64,000 bases of DNA from an uncultured Pelagibacteraceae bacterium (GTDB lineage Bacteria > Pseudomonadota > Alphaproteobacteria > Pelagibacterales > Pelagibacteraceae): the NCBI GenBank assembly GCA_902570425.1, contig CACFYB010000004.1:38539-102538 (forward strand), read 5' to 3'. This document shows, in pieces, positions 34,986-44,138 of this stretch. The notes beneath the pieces are model-generated. The model did no database searches. It saw nothing but the letters and a program-made list of their open reading frames with translations, and was not told the origin of the DNA. A program made the position numbers and the translations under genes. The stretch's first letter is position 1. The number at the start of each line of letters is the position of its first letter.

Positions 34986-36153
34986 CGCCCCAAATCAAAT
35001 AATTTAGAGATTTCATTAATCGTGAGAAAATATTTACTTTTTTAATATCTTTTAAAGCAAGAAGATCATGTTCAGAAATAAACTCATCATCATATATAAT
35101 TCTTAATTTTCCAACTACCTGATCTTTTTTAATTGGTGCTTCAATAGGGCCATTATATTTCATAGATACTTTCAATAATTTTTTTTTAGCTTTTTTAATT
35201 GTTTTATAAATATCTTCTTTAATGTATACATCTACAAAATTTTCTTTTCCTAGCCACACATCAACTTTATCAAAAATTTGATCTTTTTTATTTATTTGGA
35301 CTAAATCAAAATTTGTTAAACCATAAGTTAACAACTTTCTACTTTCACGTGATCTACTATTTTTGGTTTCAAAACCACTTCCAACTGCAATGAGTCTTCT
35401 CCCTTTTCTTAAAATTGAAGATGCAAGAGAATATTTTTCTACAGCAAGATATCCTGTTTTAATACCATCAGCTCCAAAATTTTTGTAAAGTAATGGATTT
35501 CTGTTACCTTGTGTAATGGGATCACCGCCTGTCCTATCCCATGTAAATTCTGTTTCACTGAACCATTTATAATATTCGGGATGTTCTTTAATCAAATAAT
35601 TTGACATAATCAAAATATCTTTAACAGTCGAGTAATTATCTGGATCATTAATACCAGACGAATTGGAAAAATTTGAATTTAACATATTTAATTCTTTTGC
35701 CTTGCTAGTCATTAAAATTGCAAATTCTTCTTCAGTTCCGGCAATTCCCTCTGCTAAAGCCACGCAAGCATCATTTCCAGAGGCAACTATTATACCTTTA
35801 AGTAAATCTTCAACTGATACCTCATCCCCTACCATTATAAACATTGATGAATACCCCGCTGTTGACAATCTCCATGCATTTTCAGAAATTATAAATTTGT
35901 CTTCTAAATTTAAATCACCAGACTTAATTAAATCAAAAGCAATTATAGATGTCATAATTTTAGTCATTGATGCAGGATAAATTGATCTATCGGGTTCCTT
36001 TTCATAAAGAATTTCACCAGAAAAAAAATCTTGAAGAATTGCAGTTCTAGCTTTTACTTCGATGTTTGAATATGCTGAATGAGTTAAGATAAAATAAAAG
36101 AAATTTATAATTAATAAGTTTCTAAACATTCTTAAATATTTCCAAATTTTCAA
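34978..36153 (-). CDS. dacA: D-alanyl-D-alanine carboxypeptidase, DacA type
   Basis: Penicillin-binding protein trimming peptidoglycan stem peptides in the periplasm. A signal peptide covers residues 8-29. Catalytic motifs are SMTKIMT (SxxK), ASGNDACVALAEG (SxN) and DGIKTGYL (KTG). A C-terminal beta domain and a final amphipathic helix (about 375-391) fit membrane attachment. Length 391 aa is typical. Neighbours on both sides include cell-wall genes. Confidence 0.93.
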   Translation of the reverse strand: MKIWKYLRMFRNLLIINFFYFILTHSAYSNIEVKARTAILQDFFSGEILYEKEPDRSIYPASMTKIMTSIIAFDLIKSGDLNLEDKFIISENAWRLSTAGYSSMFIMVGDEVSVEDLLKGIIVASGNDACVALAEGIAGTEEEFAILMTSKAKELNMLNSNFSNSSGINDPDNYSTVKDILIMSNYLIKEHPEYYKWFSETEFTWDRTGGDPITQGNRNPLLYKNFGADGIKTGYLAVEKYSLASSILRKGRRLIAVGSGFETKNSRSRESRKLLTYGLTNFDLVQINKKDQIFDKVDVWLGKENFVDVYIKEDIYKTIKKAKKKLLKVSMKYNGPIEAPIKKDQVVGKLRIIYDDEFISEHDLLALKDIKKVNIFSRLMKSLNYLIWGDV

Positions 36154-36871
36154 AATTAAGAGATTTTAACTTTTCAAAAGATTCTCTTAGAGTTTTTATA
36201 TCATTAAAAGGACCTAATAATACTCTAAATTTAGTTTGAGATAATTTTGCGATTTTGCAGTCATTTAATGATGTTTCTTTTTGAATTCTTGAAACCATTA
36301 ACTTAGCTGTATTTTCATAATAGAAATCTGCTATTTTGATTGAATAAGAGAATTTTTCTTTAGGGTAACGTTTAGTTTTGTTGTTAATCTTATTAAGATC
36401 ATTTATCTGGATACCATCAATCGGTGCTTTTTCAGCAACTTTTTTTTCAGCATCAAAAGTTTTGGTTTTTTTTGCAATATAAGTTGAATCTTTTGAAACC
36501 AAAATAATTTCCAAATACGGTTCATCAAAATTTAATTCTAAATCTTCAGCAATTCTTTTTGAAATGATAGAGTTATAGAAATCAGAAAATTTTTGTTTAT
36601 TCGATTTAACTTCAGCAATTAATGATTTACCATTTTTTGGATTAGTAATTTTAACGATTGACTTTCTTTTAAGTTTATTGTGATAAATAAATAAAGATCT
36701 ATCATCAATTTTTTTTATTTTTTTTAAATTATCATCAAAAATGAGTGCAAAACCTGAATTCTTATATTTTTTTTCAATCTTTGTAATACTTGTTTTTTTT
36801 TTAGATATATTTTGATCACAACTATAAATGAATAATGAAAAAAGGAGTAATAATATAATTTTAAAATTCAT
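36122..36871 (-). CDS. RlpA-like SPOR-domain lipoprotein
   Basis: 249 aa. A lipobox-type LFIYSC gives a lipid-anchored N-terminus. Residues 35-135 match the double-psi barrel of RlpA (IVKITNPKNGKSLIAEVKSN, IISKRIAEDLELN), and residues 170-248 a SPOR peptidoglycan-binding domain (FSYSIKIADFYYENTAKLM, FRVLLGPFNDI). The catalytic Asp-Arg stretch of RlpA is not obvious, so lytic activity is uncertain. It sits between mltB- and dacA-type genes. Confidence 0.72.
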   Translation of the reverse strand: MNFKIILLLLFSLFIYSCDQNISKKKTSITKIEKKYKNSGFALIFDDNLKKIKKIDDRSLFIYHNKLKRKSIVKITNPKNGKSLIAEVKSNKQKFSDFYNSIISKRIAEDLELNFDEPYLEIILVSKDSTYIAKKTKTFDAEKKVAEKAPIDGIQINDLNKINNKTKRYPKEKFSYSIKIADFYYENTAKLMVSRIQKETSLNDCKIAKLSQTKFRVLLGPFNDIKTLRESFEKLKSLNFENLEIFKNV

Positions 36872-37871
36872 TTTTAAATTTATCTTTTAATGTACATACT
36901 GCTAAAGCAAATCTTAATGATCTATTCCATTGTAAGATTATTTCGTAATTTTCGAAAACTATATACGCTGGGCTTAAAGTATCAGATCCTGGAATTATAT
37001 CTTTATCGGGTGTTATTATTGCAACTTTTTGATCTGATTTCAAAAAAGAGAAATCACTATAATCTTTTATATATTTTTTAAAAAAAATAAGTTTTTTTTT
37101 ATTCTTAATTTTTTTTGCAGAAACATTAAGATATTTTTTTGGTATTTCATCTGACAAATTTATCTTATAAAAACATGGCTTGTCTTTTTGCCAGCCAATT
37201 TTTTTTAAATAATTCGCAGCCGAAGCATAAGCATCTTCAGAATTTTTTAAATCTATATAATCATCTTTATTAAAGTCTAACGCGTGATTTTTGATAGTTG
37301 ATGGCATAAATTGAAAGAAACCAAATGCGCCAGCCCAGGAACCATATAAAGATTTATAGTTTATTTTATTATTATCAATTAATCTTAAGAGTATTAATAA
37401 TTCATTTGTAAAAAATTCAGACCTTCTTTTATCGTAGCTCAATGTTGCCAAAGAGGATAAAATATCCATTTTACCTACATACGTACCATAGTTTGTTTCA
37501 ATACCCATTAAAGATAGTAACAATTCTTTTTCAATATCAAATTTATTTTCAACTAAATTAATTAATTGTTTATTTTTTATGTAAAAATCATAACCTTTTT
37601 TAACTTTTTTTACTGAAGTTCTTTTTGATATATATGTTTTTGTATCCTCATAAAACTCAGGTTGATATCTATCGTATTTAATAACATTTGGTAAAAATTT
37701 CGTATCAGACATTACTAAATCGAAAGTTTTTTCAGATATATTATTTAGTAAGGCTTTTTCTTTAAAATTTTTTTTCCAATTTTCAAAATTAGTATATTCA
37801 TCAGCACTAGCATTAGAAATTAAAATAAATAAAACAAAAAGAAAATTTTTAATTTTTCTCATATAAATCAT
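36861..37871 (-). CDS. Lytic murein transglycosylase, MltB family
   Basis: 336 aa periplasmic enzyme with signal peptide (residues 1-24). The catalytic Glu lies in MGIETNYGTYVGKMDILSSLATL, and SWAGAFGFFQFMPSTIKNHALDFNKDDYIDL is the family core. It cleaves peptidoglycan glycan strands to anhydromuropeptides. It precedes the RlpA/SPOR and dacA-type genes in a wall-remodelling group. Confidence 0.9.
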   Translation of the reverse strand: MIYMRKIKNFLFVLFILISNASADEYTNFENWKKNFKEKALLNNISEKTFDLVMSDTKFLPNVIKYDRYQPEFYEDTKTYISKRTSVKKVKKGYDFYIKNKQLINLVENKFDIEKELLLSLMGIETNYGTYVGKMDILSSLATLSYDKRRSEFFTNELLILLRLIDNNKINYKSLYGSWAGAFGFFQFMPSTIKNHALDFNKDDYIDLKNSEDAYASAANYLKKIGWQKDKPCFYKINLSDEIPKKYLNVSAKKIKNKKKLIFFKKYIKDYSDFSFLKSDQKVAIITPDKDIIPGSDTLSPAYIVFENYEIILQWNRSLRFALAVCTLKDKFKNEF

Positions 37872-38727
37872 TCAAATATATAATTACAGCAATCCAAATA
37901 ATAATAAAGCTTCCAAATTTTACTAAAGAAAAATCCTCACCATAATAAAAATAACCTAAAATGAATTGTAATGTTGGTGTTATATAAAAAATCATTCCGG
38001 TTGGACCTAATCCAATAATTTCAACACCTCTTACATAAAGGAATAAAGGAATCACTGTCATTGGTCCTGCTAATAGTAAAAGTAAACTCAATCCAGGGTT
38101 TTGTAAATTAAAATCGTTTAAACCACTTTTAGAAATAAAATAAAAAACTATAAGAGCTAAAGGAAAAATATATAAACTTTCAATCAATAATCCTATGTCG
38201 GTATCAATATCAATTTTTTTTCTTACTAAGTTATAAAAAGCCCAACTTAATGCAACAATTAAACCAACCCAGGGCAATGATTTTAAATTAAATATAATCA
38301 TAATAATTATAGAAATGAAAACTAATATAATTGATAAAATTTTTTTTTTATTTAGTTCTTCTTTAAAAAAGATATTGCCAAGTAAAACACTTATTATGGG
38401 CATTATAAAATATCCAAAACTTGCATCAATAATTCTCTCAGTTGCCACAGCGTAAATCCAAATTGACCAATTAATGAATATCAAAAAACCTGATATAAAT
38501 AGTGCGAATAGTTTTTTTTTATTCTTAGTTTCTAAAATAAAAATTTTCCATTTTGAAAAAAAAGTAGTTGTAAAAACCAACATTACAGCAGTCCATAAAC
38601 ATCTATGAACAACTAGTTCTACATGTCCTATAAAAGCAACATATTCAAAATAAATAACCCCTATAAAACCCCACCAAAAAGAACCTAATGATGTTAAAAG
38701 TAAACCTTTATTAAATTCTTTATTCAT
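37849..38727 (-). CDS. rarD: RarD-type EamA transporter
   Basis: 292 aa with ten membrane helices. GLLLTSLGSFWWGFIGVIYF, VELVVHRCLWTAV, WIYAVATERIIDASFGYFIMPI and GLGPTGMIFYITPTLQFILGYF match the RarD subfamily. The transported compound is not known. It overlaps the mltB-type gene by 23 bases. Confidence 0.88.
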   Translation of the reverse strand: MNKEFNKGLLLTSLGSFWWGFIGVIYFEYVAFIGHVELVVHRCLWTAVMLVFTTTFFSKWKIFILETKNKKKLFALFISGFLIFINWSIWIYAVATERIIDASFGYFIMPIISVLLGNIFFKEELNKKKILSIILVFISIIIMIIFNLKSLPWVGLIVALSWAFYNLVRKKIDIDTDIGLLIESLYIFPLALIVFYFISKSGLNDFNLQNPGLSLLLLLAGPMTVIPLFLYVRGVEIIGLGPTGMIFYITPTLQFILGYFYYGEDFSLVKFGSFIIIWIAVIIYLNDLYEKN

Positions 38728-38821
38728 ATCTAGATAACTTATTGAGTTAAATAATAACTTGTCTTATTAGACTATTTTATAGTTGAATTAAATATTTTTA
38801 ATTATAAAAAAGCTCTAACAC

Positions 38822-38911
38822 GGAGAGATGGCTGAGCGGTTGAAAGCACCGGTCTTGAAAACCGGCAAAGGGGCAACTCTTTCCTGGGTTCGAATCCCAG
38901 TCTCTCCGCCA
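38822..38911 (+). tRNA. tRNA-Ser (UGA)
   Basis: 90 bases with a long variable arm, typical of class II tRNA-Ser, and encoded CCA. Acceptor GGAGAGA pairs with TCTCTCC, the anticodon loop CTTGAAA reads UGA, and the T-arm is CTGGGTTCGAATCCCAG. A TATAAA 13 bases upstream may be its -10 box. Confidence 0.96.
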
Positions 38912-38914
38912 TTA

Positions 38915-39178
38915 TTATTTGTTTAATCTAAAATTTTTAAATAGCTCAATAATGTAACTATCATTGAATTTTATTTTATTATCATAGCCATTATATAATT
39001 TATATAAATCCTCGTCATCATTATCTAAAAATTTTTCTAAACTTAAGAGTTTGATTTCATCTATTTCGTCAATATATTTTGAAACAAAAGAAAACAATAG
39101 TTTGTCCATTTCCTTAGTACCTCTATACTGTGATCTATATAAAATTTTTTTTTTTAAATTTTCTATATTGGATTTCAT
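38915..39178 (-). CDS. sdhE: Succinate dehydrogenase flavinylation factor SdhE
   Basis: 87 aa helical protein of the SdhE/Sdh5 family which helps attach FAD to SdhA. The motif RSQYRGTKEMDKLL contains the conserved RGxxE. Divergent adjacency to recG is an alphaproteobacterial hallmark. Its start is only 22 bases from the recG start, with a shared -10 palindrome between them. Confidence 0.88.
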   Translation of the reverse strand: MKSNIENLKKKILYRSQYRGTKEMDKLLFSFVSKYIDEIDEIKLLSLEKFLDNDDEDLYKLYNGYDNKIKFNDSYIIELFKNFRLNK

Positions 39179-39184
39179 AATTAG

Positions 39185-39192
39185 ATTATAAT
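39185..39192. promoter_or_regulatory. Palindromic -10 element shared by sdhE and recG
   Basis: ATTATAAT is its own reverse complement and provides TATAAT on both strands. It ends 8 bases before the recG ATG and 6 bases before the sdhE ATG. Both messages would start at or next to their start codons. The whole gap is 22 bases, so no other promoter position fits apart from sites inside the genes. Confidence 0.5.
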
Positions 39193-39200
39193 AAAAGTTT

Positions 39201-41252
39201 ATGAAAATTAAAAAAAATCATAATTATTTATTATCAGATTTAACAAAATTAAAGGGTGTTGGAAATAAAATAGCTAGTTTGCTTAAAAAAAAACGTATTA
39301 ATTCAATATTTGATCTCCTTTGGAAACTACCTAAATCATATACTGATAGAAGTATTTCTACAAAAATAATAGATTTAAAAATTGGCGATATTCAAACAGT
39401 AAGCGTTATACCGTATAAGTATAATTTCCCTAGGATCAAAAATTTACCTAATAGAGTTTTTTGTAAAGATATTACAGGTAACTTGGAATGTATTTTTTTT
39501 AATAGTTATGAGGGATATATTAAGAAAATTTTACCTCTTGGAAAAGAAGTAACAATAAGTGGTAAAGTAAATTTTTTTAGAAATAAGTATCAAATTACTA
39601 ATCCAAAATATATTTCTGAAGATTCTACATTGATCAAAGTCAAGCATAATCAATATTCATTAACTGAAGGTATAAGTGAAAAATTGTATAATAAGATTAT
39701 TAAACAAATAATTAAAGACCTGCCCCGCCTTGATGAATGGCACAATAAAGAGATATTGAAAAATTTTGATAATATTTCCTGGTATGATGCTGTAAATGAA
39801 TTACACAAACCAGAAAATATAGGGAATCATAGATCTTCATTTTATAGAAGGTTGGCTTTTGATGAAATTTTATCTAACTTTTTAGTCCATTCTGAAATCA
39901 GAAAAAAAATAAAAAAAATTAAAAAAAAAGTTAAATCTTTTGATATTAAAGATCAAAATGAACTTTTATCAAACCTTGAATTTAGATTAACCGACGATCA
40001 AATAAAAGCTTTAAGTGAAATTAATCAAGATTTAACTTCTAATCAAAAAATGTTTAGACTTTTACAGGGTGACGTGGGAAGTGGAAAAACTATTGTTTCT
40101 TTGATTGCTGCTTTTAACGTAATTAATGCAGGTTACCAAGTAGCAATAATGGCTCCAACGGAAATTCTGGCAAGGCAGCATTTTAATTTAGCAAAAAAAT
40201 TATTTTCTAAAAAGATGAATTTAGATTTATTATCAAGCAAAACTAAAAATATTGATAAAAAAAAAATACTAAAAGATCTTAATAACCATAAAATTGATCT
40301 AATATTTGGAACACATTCAATTTTTCAAAAAAAAGTATTATTTAATAATTTAGGATTAATTGTAATAGATGAACAGCATAAATTTGGTGTCAATCAACGA
40401 AAAAGATTATCTGATAAAGGTGGGAGTGAATGTGATGTGTTATTAATGTCAGCCACACCAATACCAAGGACTTTAACGATGACCATATACGGAGATATGG
40501 ATTTATCAATAATAAAAGAAAAGCCTAAATATCGAAAAGATGTAAAAACTTACACAAAATTAGAGTCTAAAATTGATGAAATTATTAAATTTATTAAAAA
40601 GGAAATTAAATTAGGAAATCAAATATTTTGGGTTTGTCCCTTAATAGAAGAATCAAAAAAAATTGATCATACTTCTGCCATTAAAAAATTTGAATTACTT
40701 AATAATATATTTCCAAAAAAAGTAGCTCTTCTTCATGGAAAGACTGATTTAGAAAAAAAAGAAATTATATTAAATAATTTTTTAAAAAAAGAATACGATA
40801 TTTTAGTATCTACAACTATAATTGAAGTTGGAATTGATTTCCCAAATGCAAATATAATAATCATAGAAAATGCAAATAAATTTGGCTTGTCACAACTTCA
40901 TCAATTGAGAGGAAGAGTTGGAAGAGGAACAAAACAATCAAGTTGTATTTTAGTTTTTAAATCTTCTTTAAATGAAAATGCAAAAAAAAGACTCCAAATA
41001 TTAAAAAATACAAATGATGGTTTTAAAATATCTGAAGAAGATATGAAACTAAGAGGTTATGGTGATATCTTAGGTTTTAAACAAAGTGGTGTTAAAACAT
41101 TTAGACTTGCAGATCCTGTAATAAATGAAAATTTATTCTTATTAGCAGAAAAAGAAATTATAAGAATTAAAAATTCTAAAGAAGATATAAACAGATATAA
41201 AACATTAATTAAACTATATGATCAAGCTGATATTATAAATGATATAGTTTAA
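39201..41252 (+). CDS. recG: ATP-dependent DNA helicase RecG
   Basis: Branch-migrating helicase for stalled forks and recombination intermediates. The N-terminal wedge/OB region (about 1-230) includes LKGVGNKIASLLKK; the motor domains have Walker A LLQGDVGSGKTIVSL, IDEQHKFGV, LLMSATPIPRTL, and QLRGRVGRG. The C-terminal DMKLRGYGDILGFKQSG segment is conserved. Length 683 aa is normal. The stop overlaps that of DUF502 by 4 bases. Confidence 0.96.
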   Translation: MKIKKNHNYLLSDLTKLKGVGNKIASLLKKKRINSIFDLLWKLPKSYTDRSISTKIIDLKIGDIQTVSVIPYKYNFPRIKNLPNRVFCKDITGNLECIFFNSYEGYIKKILPLGKEVTISGKVNFFRNKYQITNPKYISEDSTLIKVKHNQYSLTEGISEKLYNKIIKQIIKDLPRLDEWHNKEILKNFDNISWYDAVNELHKPENIGNHRSSFYRRLAFDEILSNFLVHSEIRKKIKKIKKKVKSFDIKDQNELLSNLEFRLTDDQIKALSEINQDLTSNQKMFRLLQGDVGSGKTIVSLIAAFNVINAGYQVAIMAPTEILARQHFNLAKKLFSKKMNLDLLSSKTKNIDKKKILKDLNNHKIDLIFGTHSIFQKKVLFNNLGLIVIDEQHKFGVNQRKRLSDKGGSECDVLLMSATPIPRTLTMTIYGDMDLSIIKEKPKYRKDVKTYTKLESKIDEIIKFIKKEIKLGNQIFWVCPLIEESKKIDHTSAIKKFELLNNIFPKKVALLHGKTDLEKKEIILNNFLKKEYDILVSTTIIEVGIDFPNANIIIIENANKFGLSQLHQLRGRVGRGTKQSSCILVFKSSLNENAKKRLQILKNTNDGFKISEEDMKLRGYGDILGFKQSGVKTFRLADPVINENLFLLAEKEIIRIKNSKEDINRYKTLIKLYDQADIINDIV

Positions 41253-41866
41253 TTTTTTCCTGCAGATGTTCCAGCTGATACTATAAATTTTGACGCTTCT
41301 TCAAAGTTCATATCCAAATAAATTACATCTTCTATTGGAAACATTAGTAAGAAACCACTAGTGGGATTCGGCGTTGTCGGAACAAAAACATTAATTAATT
41401 TTTGGTTTGTTTTCTGTGCCATTTCACCATTATTTTCTTTAGTAGCAAATCCAACTGCCCAAACCCCTTTTCTAGGATATTCAATTAAGACAACACTTTT
41501 TTTATCATTATCTTTATTAGAAAAAGTTTCTGTCATTTGAACTATTGCTGAATAAATTGTCCTTAAAAAAGGAATACGTTTAAACAAATCATCGATTAAT
41601 TTTAAAATTCTTTTACCCAAGAAAGATAAAGACAATCCACCAACTATAGTTATAAATATAACTGAAATTAGTATTTCAATACCTGGAATTTCGAAAGGTA
41701 AATAGCTATTTGGATTTATATTTTCTGGCAAAATATTGGATGACAGACCTATTAAGATTTTACTTAAATATAGTGTAAATCCAATTGGTATTAAGACAAC
41801 TACACCAGTAATGAAATAGTTTCTTAATATTAAAGTTATTGATTTTTTTTTTTTTATTCTTGCCAT
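41249..41866 (-). CDS. DUF502 family membrane protein
   Basis: 205 aa with two membrane helices (about residues 14-38 and 55-80). YFITGVVVLIPIGFTLYLS, FLRTIYSAIVQMTETFS and VFVPTTPNPTSGFLLMFP are the DUF502 signature. Function unknown. The recG-DUF502 neighbourhood is conserved in alphaproteobacteria. Confidence 0.9.
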   Translation of the reverse strand: MARIKKKKSITLILRNYFITGVVVLIPIGFTLYLSKILIGLSSNILPENINPNSYLPFEIPGIEILISVIFITIVGGLSLSFLGKRILKLIDDLFKRIPFLRTIYSAIVQMTETFSNKDNDKKSVVLIEYPRKGVWAVGFATKENNGEMAQKTNQKLINVFVPTTPNPTSGFLLMFPIEDVIYLDMNFEEASKFIVSAGTSAGKN

Positions 41867-41868
41867 TT

Positions 41869-41946
41869 TTATTTAAAACTAGAGTAAATAACGAAAGATA
41901 TAGAAATAATAAACAATATTAGCAAAATTTTATTATTTAGATTCAT
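41869..41946 (-). CDS. Possible 25-residue single-helix membrane peptide
   Basis: The only frame of note in the gap before DUF502 encodes MNLNNKILLILFIISISFVI plus a short polar end, a single hydrophobic helix. Its stop is 2 bases before the DUF502 ATG, suggesting coupling. With no recognisable ribosome-binding site and no family match, it may be chance. Confidence 0.25.
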   Translation of the reverse strand: MNLNNKILLILFIISISFVIYSSFK

Positions 41947-41976
41947 TCTTAAATATATTATCAATGTATAGATAAA

Positions 41977-42804
41977 ATGAATAGAAGAAAATTCTTAACC
42001 TATGTTGGATCTGGGTGCTGTGGGTTTTTACTCAACTCATGCGCTACGGCTCCAATTACAGAAAGACGACAATTAAAGATTATTCCTGAAGCGAAATTGA
42101 ATGCACAAGCAGCTCAAATTTATGAGAAAATAAAGAAAAAAGAGAAGTTGAGTAATGATATTACGACGCTTAATTCAATTAAAGAAATTGGAAAAAAAAT
42201 GCAAGACTCAATTGCTGAATATTTTTACCAATCAAAAATAGATGATCCAACTACAAATTTTGATTGGGAGTATATTTTAATTGAAAATAAAAAAGTCAGA
42301 AATGCTTGGTGTATGCCAGGAGGTAAAATAGCAGTTTATACAGGAATACTAGATGTAACCAAAAATACAAATGGTTTAGCAGCTGTAATGGGCCATGAAA
42401 TTGCTCATGCCGTTGCTAAACACTCTGTTGAAAGAGCAAGCAGAGGTGCTCTTATAAATACTGGCACACAATTAATTGATATATTTTCTGGTGGAAAATT
42501 ATCTCAGGTAAATAGAGCTACTGGAATGAACACAATCGGACTTTTATCACAATTAGGGATTATGAATCCATTTAATAGAAAACAGGAAAGTGAGGCCGAT
42601 TATCTAGGTATGATATTTTCATCATTATCTGGCTATGATATTAGAGAAACACCAAAAATTTGGGAAAGGATGAAAGATTTTAATAAAGGAAAGACTCCAC
42701 CAGAGTTTATGAGTACTCATCCATCAGCAGAAAATAGAATAAAAAAAATTAATGAGTGGACTAACAAAATTATACTAGATTATCCACCAAATATTAATTC
42801 ATAG
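41977..42804 (+). CDS. M48-family metalloprotease, predicted lipoprotein
   Basis: 275 aa. The N-terminus MNRRKFLTYVGSGCCGFLLNSC combines an arginine pair and a lipobox. The zinc-protease motif HEIAHAVAKH at about residue 140 and the distal Glu in KQESEADYLGMIF are intact. It resembles LoiP/YcaL-type envelope proteases, acting in outer-membrane quality control. TATAGAT ends 4 bases before the ATG, so a leaderless mRNA is possible. Confidence 0.9.
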   Translation: MNRRKFLTYVGSGCCGFLLNSCATAPITERRQLKIIPEAKLNAQAAQIYEKIKKKEKLSNDITTLNSIKEIGKKMQDSIAEYFYQSKIDDPTTNFDWEYILIENKKVRNAWCMPGGKIAVYTGILDVTKNTNGLAAVMGHEIAHAVAKHSVERASRGALINTGTQLIDIFSGGKLSQVNRATGMNTIGLLSQLGIMNPFNRKQESEADYLGMIFSSLSGYDIRETPKIWERMKDFNKGKTPPEFMSTHPSAENRIKKINEWTNKIILDYPPNINS

Positions 42805-42869
42805 AAATGGTGACAAATATTTTTTTTCTAAAAAATATGATTCATTTCAACCATTAAATGTGAATTTAA

Positions 42870-42945
<76 letters not shown>

Positions 42946-42959
42946 ACAAGTTAAGAATG

Positions 42960-42987
42960 TATATACATAATTATTAGGATAATTCAA
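42960..42987 (-). promoter_or_regulatory. Predicted tRNA-Lys promoter
   Basis: Minus-strand TTGAAT (42987-42982) and TATATA (42965-42960) have a 16-base spacer; the start would fall about 8 bases before the tRNA. It has the same layout as the tRNA-Pro promoter. Confidence 0.5.
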
Positions 42988-43018
42988 ACGAGAATTAGTG
43001 AGACAAATAGTTTAATCA

Positions 43019-44131
43019 CTACAATTTATCGATGTATTTGTCGTGAAAATCATGGAATGTACCATTACTAATGTTCTTTCTGATTTCGGACATGAACTCT
43101 TGGTAGAAGTTGATATTATGTAGAGTTAATAACATTGATCCAAGTATTTCATTGGTATTAAAGAGATGATTTAAATAATTTTTTGAATATCTGTTCAAAT
43201 TTAAATTTTTTACATTTGGATCAAGCGGTGTATCATCATTTTGATATTTGTTATTTCTAATATTTAATCTGCCTTCCCATGTAAAAGCAAGACCTGTTCT
43301 TCCAGATCTTGTGGGTAAAACACAATCAAACATATCAATACCTCTTTTGACAGCACCTAAAATGTCTGAAGGTGTGCCAACACCCATTAAATAATGTGGT
43401 TTATTATATGGTAATAAATCTTTTAAACTATCTAAAACATAAAACATTTCTTTTTGAGTTTCACCAACTGCTAATCCTCCAACTGCGTAGCCATCAAAAT
43501 CTAATTTTATTAATTCAGATAGAGATTTTGCTCTAAGATCTGAAAAAAGACCTCCCTGAATAATTCCAAATAATGCCTTATGCGGATTTATTCCAAAGGA
43601 TTTTTTTGATCTTTCAGCCCAATATAAAGATAAATTCATCGAACGCTTTATTAAGTTATAGTCATCAGTTTTTTTTGGACATTCATCCATAATCATTAAT
43701 ATATCTGAGTTTAATCCTAATTGAATTTTAATACTTTCCTCAGGGCTAAGAACAAATTTTTTACCATCAACATGAGAATTAAATAATGCACCCTTTTCAC
43801 GATCTATCTTGTTTAATTTTGATAAAGACATTACCTGAAATCCTCCAGAATCTGTAAGGATTGGTAAATCACAATTCATAAATGTGTGAAGTCCACCTGC
43901 TCTTTTAATTCTTTCAACACCAGGCCTTATCATTAAATGATATGTGTTTGACAAAATTATTTCAGAACCAGTTTTTTTTATATCATCTATGGTACAAGCT
44001 TTTATTGTTGCTTGAGTTCCTACTGGCATAAATGTTGGAGTTTGAATATTTCCTCTATGAGTTTCAATTATGCCACATCTAGAAGATTTATCTTTGCTTA
44101 TTACTTTAAAGGCAAAATTCTTTAATGCCAT
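43019..44131 (-). CDS. tgt: tRNA-guanine transglycosylase without zinc-binding cysteines
   Basis: Exchanges the wobble guanine of GUN-anticodon tRNAs for the queuosine precursor. The active segments ILTDSGGFQVMSL, YAVGGLAVGE and FDCVLPTRSGR are present. At the zinc site relatives have DPxCxCxxCxxYSRAYL; here it reads LDPNVKNLNLNRYSKNYL with all three Cys replaced, although the later TLHN His remains. Length 370 aa is normal. queA, often next to tgt, is absent: the cyclophilin gene is 7 bases upstream. Confidence 0.93.
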   Translation of the reverse strand: MALKNFAFKVISKDKSSRCGIIETHRGNIQTPTFMPVGTQATIKACTIDDIKKTGSEIILSNTYHLMIRPGVERIKRAGGLHTFMNCDLPILTDSGGFQVMSLSKLNKIDREKGALFNSHVDGKKFVLSPEESIKIQLGLNSDILMIMDECPKKTDDYNLIKRSMNLSLYWAERSKKSFGINPHKALFGIIQGGLFSDLRAKSLSELIKLDFDGYAVGGLAVGETQKEMFYVLDSLKDLLPYNKPHYLMGVGTPSDILGAVKRGIDMFDCVLPTRSGRTGLAFTWEGRLNIRNNKYQNDDTPLDPNVKNLNLNRYSKNYLNHLFNTNEILGSMLLTLHNINFYQEFMSEIRKNISNGTFHDFHDKYIDKL

Positions 44132-44138
44132 TTATAAT

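Noticed and set aside
42996-43021. TAGTGA...TCACTA inverted repeat at the tgt stop as terminator
   Set aside because: Six-base stem with a 14-base loop and no T-tract; too weak.
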